Origin: Sediminibacterium ginsengisoli
GTDB taxonomy: Bacteria > Bacteroidota > Bacteroidia > Chitinophagales > Chitinophagaceae
Length of the DNA: 7,519 nucleotides
NCBI GenBank assembly: GCA_943324415.2
Contig: CALPLN020000091.1
Span: forward strand, 1 to 7,519
Reading direction: 5' to 3'
Shown: in pieces, positions 1-5,254 of the stretch
Numbering within the stretch: the first letter of the stretch is position 1
Layout of the letters: every line of letters starts with the position of its first letter
Made by a program: the position numbers and the translations under genes
Notes under the pieces: generated by a model
What the model saw: only the letters and a program-made list of their open reading frames with translations
Told to the model about the DNA's origin: nothing
Database searches by the model: none

Positions 1-159
1 AATTGGTCAAAAGTCATGGGGACGAAGTTAACTTAATTAACCCATAATTATCAAGGACATCCATGGCCCCCTGTTTAAACCTAAAATCCCCTTTTTTGGG
101 TTCAAATATGCCCCTAAATAGAGAAAAACGAGTTATATTGCACGAAATTCATTGACTCG
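1..159. other. Upstream region with no identifiable gene
   Basis: This stretch precedes the first + strand gene. All three + frames close early (stops at 28-30, 34-36 and 45-47), so at most a few C-terminal residues of a gene entering from the left could be present. On the - strand an ATG at 17-15 could begin a gene leaving the window (M-T-F-D-Q), but five codons cannot identify it. A weak inverted repeat, GTTAA-CTTAA-TTAAC, lies at 27-41. The section 61-117 is rich in C-runs and T-runs. I could not place a convincing Bacteroidota promoter (TTTG followed about 20 bases later by TAnnTTTG) at the right spacing ahead of position 160, although the operon promoter is most likely here. Confidence 0.4.
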
Positions 160-1425
160 ATGACAATTCTTCTCAGGCAAGTCAAAATTGCTGATCAGCA
201 TTCGCCATACAACGGCCAAGTAAAAGACATTCTTCTTCAAGACGCAGTATTAGTTTCTATTCAAGACCACTATGAAGGAAATGCAGATAAAACGGTTGAT
301 ATTCCTGGCACGATTGTAAGTACAGGATGGGTTGACCCCTTTACCCATTTTTGTGATCCAGGATATGAACACAGAGAAACTTTAATGACTGGTGCTGCAG
401 CTGCTCAAGTTGGTGGATTCACCACTGTTTTTGTAGTACCCAATACACAGCCCGTGATTGACAATAAAACACAGGTAAATTATATTGTTCAACAGAATCA
501 ACATTTACCCATTCATGTTTTACCAATTGGGGCATTGTCAAAGAAAATAGAAGGAAAGGATTTAGCAGAAATGATCGATATGCATCAGTCAGGTGCCGTG
601 GCATCTAGTGATGGTTTGTACCCAGTTCAATCTACCCTACTTTTCTTAAAAGCATTGCAGTATGTTAAAACATTTGATGGTGTAGTGATACAGATGCCCA
701 TTGATAAAAGCTTAGGAAGTTTAGGCTTAATGAATGAAGGCATCACTTCTACACAACTTGGTTTACCAGGAATACCAGCAATAGCAGAAGAATTGATGAT
801 TGCCAGAGATATTGAATTATTAAAATACACGGATTCTACTTTACATATTACTGGAGTGAGTACGGCAAAAGGAATGGCGTTAATCGAAGCGGGTAAAAAA
901 GCAGGTTTAGCACTCACATGTAGCGTGACACCTTATCATTTGTATTTTAATGAAACAGATTTAAGTACTTATGATACTTTGTTAAAAGTGTATCCTCCTC
1001 TAAGAACAAAAGCGGATCAAGCAGCACTACTAGATGCCGTTGAACGCGGTGTCGTAGATTGTATTAGTGCGCATCATCAACCTCAGGATTGGGATGGAAA
1101 AACTATTGAATTCGAATATGCTAAAGCAGGAATCGCTTCAATAGAAACCACTTATTCCACCATCAATCATTTGTTGCCAAAACTAAAAGATGAGGCCATT
1201 GCGAATTTATTGTCAAATAATGCAAGAAAAATTTTCCATCTTGATTCAAAAATGATCCAAGAAGGTCAAACTATAGAATTGACTTTATTCAAACGTGAAG
1301 ATGCTATCACCTATTCAAAAAATACATCAAAAAGCAAATCAGCCAATAACCCATTTTGGGATAAAGCACTCAAAGGAAAAGTAATTGGAACATTTGTAAA
1401 AGGACAATTGCATTTAAATGCTTAG
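160..1425 (+). CDS. Dihydroorotase-family protein, probably catalytically inactive (PyrC'-like)
   Basis: This 421-residue protein belongs to the cyclic amidohydrolase family and has the length and landmarks of class I dihydroorotase: a short N-terminal beta region, the G-W-V-D-P-x-x-H entry to the barrel (56-63), D-P-G-x-E-H (66-71), G-G-F-T-T (85-89), P-N-T-x-P-V-I-D (94-101), and a C-terminal beta segment ending in K-S-K-S-x-N-x-P-F and G-K-V-I-G. Active dihydroorotases convert carbamoyl-aspartate to dihydroorotate in pyrimidine synthesis, using a zinc site of H-x-H, Asp, two further His and a catalytic Asp. Here only H63 and D151 remain. The other positions carry F61, M179, G232 and H305, and the substrate arginine is C65. 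The fold is certain; dihydroorotase activity is unlikely. A structural role with aspartate carbamoyltransferase, as for Pseudomonas PyrC', is inference. The ATG at 160 is chosen because the frame is closed at 115-117 and no earlier ATG exists. There is no clear Shine-Dalgarno. Confidence 0.88.
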   Translation: MTILLRQVKIADQHSPYNGQVKDILLQDAVLVSIQDHYEGNADKTVDIPGTIVSTGWVDPFTHFCDPGYEHRETLMTGAAAAQVGGFTTVFVVPNTQPVIDNKTQVNYIVQQNQHLPIHVLPIGALSKKIEGKDLAEMIDMHQSGAVASSDGLYPVQSTLLFLKALQYVKTFDGVVIQMPIDKSLGSLGLMNEGITSTQLGLPGIPAIAEELMIARDIELLKYTDSTLHITGVSTAKGMALIEAGKKAGLALTCSVTPYHLYFNETDLSTYDTLLKVYPPLRTKADQAALLDAVERGVVDCISAHHQPQDWDGKTIEFEYAKAGIASIETTYSTINHLLPKLKDEAIANLLSNNARKIFHLDSKMIQEGQTIELTLFKREDAITYSKNTSKSKSANNPFWDKALKGKVIGTFVKGQLHLNA

Positions 1426-1464
1426 GCGTAAAATTCAACTTCTAAAAAAAATATAAAAAAAATC

Positions 1465-1989
1465 ATGGAAAAACAAATCACATCACATATTGTAAAAGGC
1501 GCCATATTAGGGGCATTTACTATTTTATTCAGCATCATCGTTTATGTATTCAATCTGTATGCAGTAACTTGGTTAAGTTGGATTAGTTATGCAGTGATTG
1601 TTGGAGGTATCATTTATGGCAATATTTTGTATGCCAATCAAAACAATAACAATGTAACTTTTGGAAACATATTTGCACATGGTTTTAAAACAACTGCAGT
1701 ATTGATTGTCATTTCAGTAGTGTATACTTTATTGTCGTTAAAAGTACTTTTCCCTGATATGATTGACAAGATCATCGACATGTCTAGAATAGAAATGGAA
1801 AAAAATCCTCAAATGACAGACGAGATTATTGAACAAGCAATTTCAATGACAAAGAAATTCTTTATTCCTTTTGCTATCGGTGGTGTTTTAATTGGCACAG
1901 GTATCATGGGTGCAATCGGTTCATTGATTGGTGCCGGCGTAGCAAAAAAGAACCCAGTAGACCCATTTAAACAAGACACAGCTCAATAA
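1465..1989 (+). CDS. DUF4199 family integral membrane protein
   Basis: This 174-residue protein has four apparent membrane helices, at about 10-30, 36-57, 75-95 and 132-159. It matches the DUF4199 pattern common in Bacteroidota: a short N-terminal stretch, a T-F-G-x-x-F-x-x-G-F segment before helix 3 (65-74), a polar, Met-rich, probably helical loop between helices 3 and 4 (98-131), a Gly-rich last helix, and a K-K-N-P-x-D-P-F tail (161-168). No enzymatic residues can be recognised and the family has no established function. It lies 39 bases after the dihydroorotase-like gene, across an A-rich leader without a Shine-Dalgarno, and ends 7 bases before the glycosyltransferase gene, so it is probably co-transcribed with both. 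A role in the envelope beside the membrane glycosyltransferase is suggested only by position. Confidence 0.82.
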   Translation: MEKQITSHIVKGAILGAFTILFSIIVYVFNLYAVTWLSWISYAVIVGGIIYGNILYANQNNNNVTFGNIFAHGFKTTAVLIVISVVYTLLSLKVLFPDMIDKIIDMSRIEMEKNPQMTDEIIEQAISMTKKFFIPFAIGGVLIGTGIMGAIGSLIGAGVAKKNPVDPFKQDTAQ

Positions 1990-1996
1990 ATTTTAT

Positions 1997-2938
1997 ATGC
2001 AGATTTCTGTTGTTATACCATTGTTCAATGAAGCGGAATCTTTGCCAGAATTGATGGCATGGATACATCGTGTCATGGAAGCAAATTCTTTTACTTACGA
2101 AGTGATCATGATTGACGATGGAAGTGATGACGGAAGTTGGGATGTGATTTCTACATTACGCAATCAGTTCCCTCAATTAAAGGGAATTAAATTCCAACGT
2201 AATTATGGAAAATCAGCCGCATTGAATGAGGGTTTTAAGGCTGCGAAAGGTGATATGGTCATGACAATGGATGCGGATTTACAAGACAGTCCTGATGAAA
2301 TTCCAGAATTCTACACCATGATTATGGAGCAAGGTTTTCATTTGGTGAGTGGCTGGAAGAAAAAACGTTTTGACAACACATTGACTAAGAATATCCCTTC
2401 AAAATTATACAACGCGGTGGCAAGTAAAAGTTCAGGCATTCATTTGCATGATTTTAACTGTGGGATAAAAGCATATCAATTAAAAGTAGTTAAGAGTATA
2501 GAGGTTTTTGGCGAGATGCACCGTTACATACCTATTCTAGCTAAATGGGCAGGATTCAAAAAGATTGGCGAGAAAGTGGTTCAACATCAGGCAAGAAAAT
2601 ATGGTCACACTAAATTTGGATGGGAAAGATTTGTCAACGGATTTTTAGATTTATTAACCATTCAGTTTTTATCCAAATTTGGAAAAAAACCAATGCAATT
2701 TTTTGGCTTAATAGGTACCCTTTTCTTTTTATTGGGATTTGCCTCAGTTTTCTATATCGTGATAGGTAAGTTCATTGACCCTATTACAAGTGTGACTAAT
2801 AAACCAGCTTTTTATATTGCATTAACTTCTATGTTAATCGGAACACAACTATTTTTAGCCGGGTTTATAGCAGAGATTATGAATCGAAATGCATCAGATA
2901 GAAATACCTATTTGATTGAGGAGAAACAAGGATGGTAG
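1997..2938 (+). CDS. Family 2 glycosyltransferase, DPM1/GtrB-like, membrane anchored
   Basis: This 313-residue protein has a GT-A domain followed by two membrane helices, the layout of polyprenyl-phosphate sugar transferases (DPM1/GtrB/ArnC-like). Visible motifs are S-V-V-I-P-L-F-N-E at the N-terminus (4-12), I-D-D-G-S (39-43) for nucleotide binding, the metal-binding D-A-D (92-94) within D-A-D-L-Q-D, D-F-N-C-G (152-156), H-R-Y-I-P (175-179), and R-K-Y-G-x-T-K-F (200-207), which corresponds to the R-x-Y-G-x-S-K-Y element of the family. Membrane helices lie at about 233-258 and 272-295. The likely reaction is transfer of a sugar from a nucleotide sugar to undecaprenyl phosphate on the cytoplasmic face of the inner membrane; donor and acceptor cannot be read from the sequence. 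The gene starts 7 bases after DUF4199, and its end overlaps the next glycosyltransferase by 7 bases. Confidence 0.92.
   Translation: MQISVVIPLFNEAESLPELMAWIHRVMEANSFTYEVIMIDDGSDDGSWDVISTLRNQFPQLKGIKFQRNYGKSAALNEGFKAAKGDMVMTMDADLQDSPDEIPEFYTMIMEQGFHLVSGWKKKRFDNTLTKNIPSKLYNAVASKSSGIHLHDFNCGIKAYQLKVVKSIEVFGEMHRYIPILAKWAGFKKIGEKVVQHQARKYGHTKFGWERFVNGFLDLLTIQFLSKFGKKPMQFFGLIGTLFFLLGFASVFYIVIGKFIDPITSVTNKPAFYIALTSMLIGTQLFLAGFIAEIMNRNASDRNTYLIEEKQGW
2919..2923 (+). promoter_or_regulatory. Shine-Dalgarno-like AGGAG ahead of the GT4-like gene
   Basis: AGGAG lies 8 bases before the ATG at 2932, inside the last codons of the upstream glycosyltransferase. The other starts in this window show no such motif, as is usual in Bacteroidota. 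The site supports the overlapping start at 2932 and fits re-initiation by ribosomes finishing the upstream gene. It may also be a chance product of codons for Glu-Glu. Confidence 0.35.
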
Positions 2939-4062
2939 ATCAATTGATCATTATAGGGCCAGCTTGGCCATTAAGAGGCAACCTTGCTGCTTTTGATGAA
3001 AAGCTAGCCAATGTTTTCATGCAAGCTGGCATCAAAACCAAACTCACTACTTTTTCTTTACAATATCCAGATTTTTTATTTCCAGGAACGACACAATATT
3101 CCACTGACCCTGCACCTAAACAGCTTTCAATAGATGTTGCAATCAATTCAATCAATCCATTCAATTGGATTAAGGTTGGTTTAAAAATAAAGAAAGAAAG
3201 ACCAGATTTAATTATTGTACGTTATTGGATTCCCTTTATGGCACCATGCTTAGGTACCATTTTAAGTATCGTAAAATGGAATAAACATACCAAAGTAATT
3301 GCGATCGTTGACAATATGATTCCTCATGAAAAAAGAATGGGTGACAAATTATTGACCCGATATTTTGTTCGTGCAGTCGATGGCTTTTTAACAATGAGTC
3401 AAAAAGTGCAATTGGATGTAAGACAATTTACTAATAAACCATCTTGCATATCACCCCATCCAATATATGATCATTTTGGTGAAGCAATTCCAACTGCTGA
3501 AGCAAGGAAATTATTGCATTTAGACATCAACGATAAAGTGATTCTATTTTTTGGTTTTGTAAGAGCCTATAAAGGCTTGGATTTATTGATCGAAGCGATG
3601 GCTAATCCTGCGATAAAAGAAGCAGGAATTAAATTAGTGATTGCAGGAGAGTTTTATGAATCCCCTACACCCTATTTAAATCAAATAGCAGAACTTGGTT
3701 TAACTGATAGAATTGCTGTTTACAATCAATACATTGGAGAAAATGAAGTAAAATTATACGTTTCAGCTGCTGATTTTATCATTCAACCCTATCGAAACGC
3801 GACGCAGAGTGGTGTAACTCCAATGGCGTATCATTTTTTAAAGCCTATGTTGGTGACCAATGTAGGAGGCTTAGCGGATACAGTTCCTCACGATAAAGTT
3901 GGCTTAGTAGTTCAACCTAACCCTAGTTCTATAGCAGAAGGGATTGTACAATTATATGATCGTGGAACTGCTCATTTCTTACCCCATTTAATTACAGAAA
4001 AGAAAAAGTATAGTTGGGAACAAATGAGACAATCTTTTTTAACTTTGTACCAACAATTATAA
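2932..4062 (+). CDS. GT-B glycosyltransferase, GT4-like (family 1)
   Basis: This 376-residue protein has the two-domain GT-B layout. The N-terminal half starts with L-I-I-I-G-P-A-W-P-L-R-G-N (5-17), the glycine-containing acceptor-side loop, and includes R-P-D-L-I-I-V-R-Y-W (90-99). The C-terminal donor domain opens with I-L-F-F-G-F-V-R-A-Y-K-G (204-215), followed by L-V-I-A-G-E (235-240), A-D-F-I-I-Q-P-Y (280-287), T-Q-S-G (291-294), K-P-M-L-V-T (304-309) and N-V-G-G-L (310-314). The usual E-x7-E pair of GT4 enzymes is not present; M298 sits where the second Glu is expected. It is probably a retaining transferase using a nucleotide sugar in the cytoplasm to extend a lipid-linked glycan or LPS. 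I cannot name the donor. The start overlaps the GT2 gene by 7 bases, indicating translational coupling. Confidence 0.88.
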   Translation: MVDQLIIIGPAWPLRGNLAAFDEKLANVFMQAGIKTKLTTFSLQYPDFLFPGTTQYSTDPAPKQLSIDVAINSINPFNWIKVGLKIKKERPDLIIVRYWIPFMAPCLGTILSIVKWNKHTKVIAIVDNMIPHEKRMGDKLLTRYFVRAVDGFLTMSQKVQLDVRQFTNKPSCISPHPIYDHFGEAIPTAEARKLLHLDINDKVILFFGFVRAYKGLDLLIEAMANPAIKEAGIKLVIAGEFYESPTPYLNQIAELGLTDRIAVYNQYIGENEVKLYVSAADFIIQPYRNATQSGVTPMAYHFLKPMLVTNVGGLADTVPHDKVGLVVQPNPSSIAEGIVQLYDRGTAHFLPHLITEKKKYSWEQMRQSFLTLYQQL

Positions 4063-4093
4063 ATTTCCCTGAATCTATTAATTCAATTATACG

Positions 4094-4675
4094 ATGTCCA
4101 TACAACAAATACATGCTATTATAGAGGGTTCAATTCAAGTAAAGCAGGCTTTATTAAAAGATGAACAATTGGTTTTAGAGATTGAAAAAATTGTCCATGC
4201 CATTACCCATGCATTTAAACAAGGCAACGCTGTTTATTTTGCAGGCAATGGCGGAAGTGCGGCAGACGCGCAACATTTGGCTGCAGAATTTTCAGGCAGA
4301 TTCTACAAAGACAGAAAAGCACTTCCATCAGATGCGTTGCATTGTAATAGTTCTTATTTAACAGCAGTGGCGAATGATTATAGTTATGATGTCATTTATG
4401 CAAGATTATTAGAAGGAATAGCTAAACCTGGTGATGTATTGGTTGGAATTAGTACTTCAGGCAATTCTGGTAATATTGTTAAAGCATTTGAAATGGCTAA
4501 ATCAATTGGGGTGGTCACTGTTGGATTCACAGGTGCTGCTGGAGGTAAGATGAAAGAACTAAGTGATTTCTTGATCAATATACCATCTACTACAACTCCA
4601 AGGATTCAGGAGTCACATATATTGGTTGGGCACATTATTTGCGAATTGGTGGAAGAAAATATTTTCGGCAAATAG
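4094..4675 (+). CDS. gmhA: Phosphoheptose isomerase (sedoheptulose 7-phosphate isomerase)
   Basis: This 193-residue single SIS-domain protein has the normal GmhA length. It should convert D-sedoheptulose 7-phosphate to D-glycero-D-manno-heptose 7-phosphate in the cytoplasm, the first step towards activated heptose for LPS, capsule or glycoprotein glycans. The phosphate-binding G-N-G-G-S is at 51-55 and S-T-S-G-N-S at 120-125. The zinc and catalytic set H61, E65, Q172 and H180 is complete, within A-Q-H-L-A-A-E-F-S-G-R (59-69) and I-Q-E-S-H-I-L-V-G-H-I-I-C-E-L (171-185). The A-N-D-Y-S-Y-D segment (93-99) is also typical. It follows the GT4-like gene by 31 bases, without a visible promoter or Shine-Dalgarno, and its stop codon directly abuts the ATG of the phosphatase gene. 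Confidence 0.95.
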   Translation: MSIQQIHAIIEGSIQVKQALLKDEQLVLEIEKIVHAITHAFKQGNAVYFAGNGGSAADAQHLAAEFSGRFYKDRKALPSDALHCNSSYLTAVANDYSYDVIYARLLEGIAKPGDVLVGISTSGNSGNIVKAFEMAKSIGVVTVGFTGAAGGKMKELSDFLINIPSTTTPRIQESHILVGHIICELVEENIFGK

Positions 4676-5224
4676 ATGCTAGATAATTTACATATTACAA
4701 AAGATTGGACTTTATTTTTAGATCGTGATGGGGTGATCAATCAGGAAAAAAAAGAAGATTATATCCGCAATTGGACTGAATTCATATTTTACAAAGAAAG
4801 CTTAGCAGCACTCCCCTTATTGGCTCAAAAATTCAATAAAATCATTATCACAACCAATCAAAAAGGGATAGGTAAAGGTTTAATGACAGTAGAAGATTTA
4901 GCGATGATTCATCAAAATATGACGAATGAGATTGTTGAATTAGGCGGTCGAATAGATGCTATTTTTTATTGTCCCGATCTTGACAATGCATCGATCAACA
5001 GAAAGCCTCAACCTGGAATGGCCTATCAAGCTAAAACAGCTTTTCCTGAGATCGATTTAAAACGATCTATTATGGTTGGGAATAGAATGTCAGATATGGA
5101 ATTTGGACGCAATGCAGGTATGCACACTGTATACTTAGCAACCACACATCCAGAAGCGCCCTTCCCTGATACTAAAATAGACTATCGTTATGATAATCTA
5201 TTTCAGTTTGCTCAGACATTATAA
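4676..5224 (+). CDS. HAD-IIIA phosphatase, GmhB-like (heptose bisphosphate phosphatase family)
   Basis: This 182-residue HAD protein belongs to the GmhB/HisB N-terminal family. Motif I is F-L-D-R-D-G-V-I-N (14-22) with nucleophile D16 and acid/base D18. Motif II is I-T-T-N-Q-K-G-I-G-K-G (58-68), and the conserved R-K-P-x-P-G-M is at 109-115. Motif IV is V-G-N-R-M-S-D-M-E-F-G-R-N-A-G (134-148), with Asn at 136 where GmhB has Asp. The cysteine/histidine zinc loop of classical GmhB is reduced to C99, with no C-x-C before R-K-P. Being directly joined to gmhA (ATG follows the TAG with no gap), the likely substrate is a heptose bisphosphate, but the altered loop leaves the anomer and even the sugar open. 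A symbol of gmhB would be reasonable but is withheld for this reason. Confidence 0.85.
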   Translation: MLDNLHITKDWTLFLDRDGVINQEKKEDYIRNWTEFIFYKESLAALPLLAQKFNKIIITTNQKGIGKGLMTVEDLAMIHQNMTNEIVELGGRIDAIFYCPDLDNASINRKPQPGMAYQAKTAFPEIDLKRSIMVGNRMSDMEFGRNAGMHTVYLATTHPEAPFPDTKIDYRYDNLFQFAQTL

Positions 5225-5235
5225 TGTGATGTACC

Positions 5236-5248
5236 GCGCCTATTGCGC
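5236..5248. terminator. Weak GC hairpin between convergent genes
   Basis: GCGC-CTATT-GCGC forms a 4-base-pair stem with a 5-base loop in the 30-base gap between the phosphatase gene and lepA, which converge here. It is the most GC-rich spot in the neighbourhood and is placed where a bidirectional terminator is expected. The stem is short and no T-run follows on either strand, so intrinsic termination is doubtful. Confidence 0.22.
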
Positions 5249-5254
5249 TAAACA

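Noticed and set aside
1..47. Possible C-terminal end of a + strand gene (frame 3, ending I-N-P at 42-44), or start of a - strand gene (ATG at 17-15).
   Set aside because: Too few codons to recognise a family, and both readings are equally possible by chance.
85..105. CCCC-TTTTTT-GGG as a terminator hairpin upstream of the operon.
   Set aside because: The stem is only three base pairs with a T-only loop and no following T-run; more likely simple low-complexity sequence.
105..140. Bacteroidota-type -7 elements: CATATTTG on the - strand (112-105) and TATATTG on the + strand (134-140).
   Set aside because: Neither has a TTTG-type -33 element at the expected spacing, and such AT-rich strings are frequent by chance here.
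419..917. Two - strand open frames inside the dihydroorotase-like gene.
   Set aside because: They are antisense to a clearly conserved coding frame and resemble no family; shadows of the real gene.
1426..1464. A-rich gap as a promoter for the DUF4199 gene.
   Set aside because: No recognisable -33/-7 pair; A-rich sequence ahead of start codons is normal for translation initiation in Bacteroidota.
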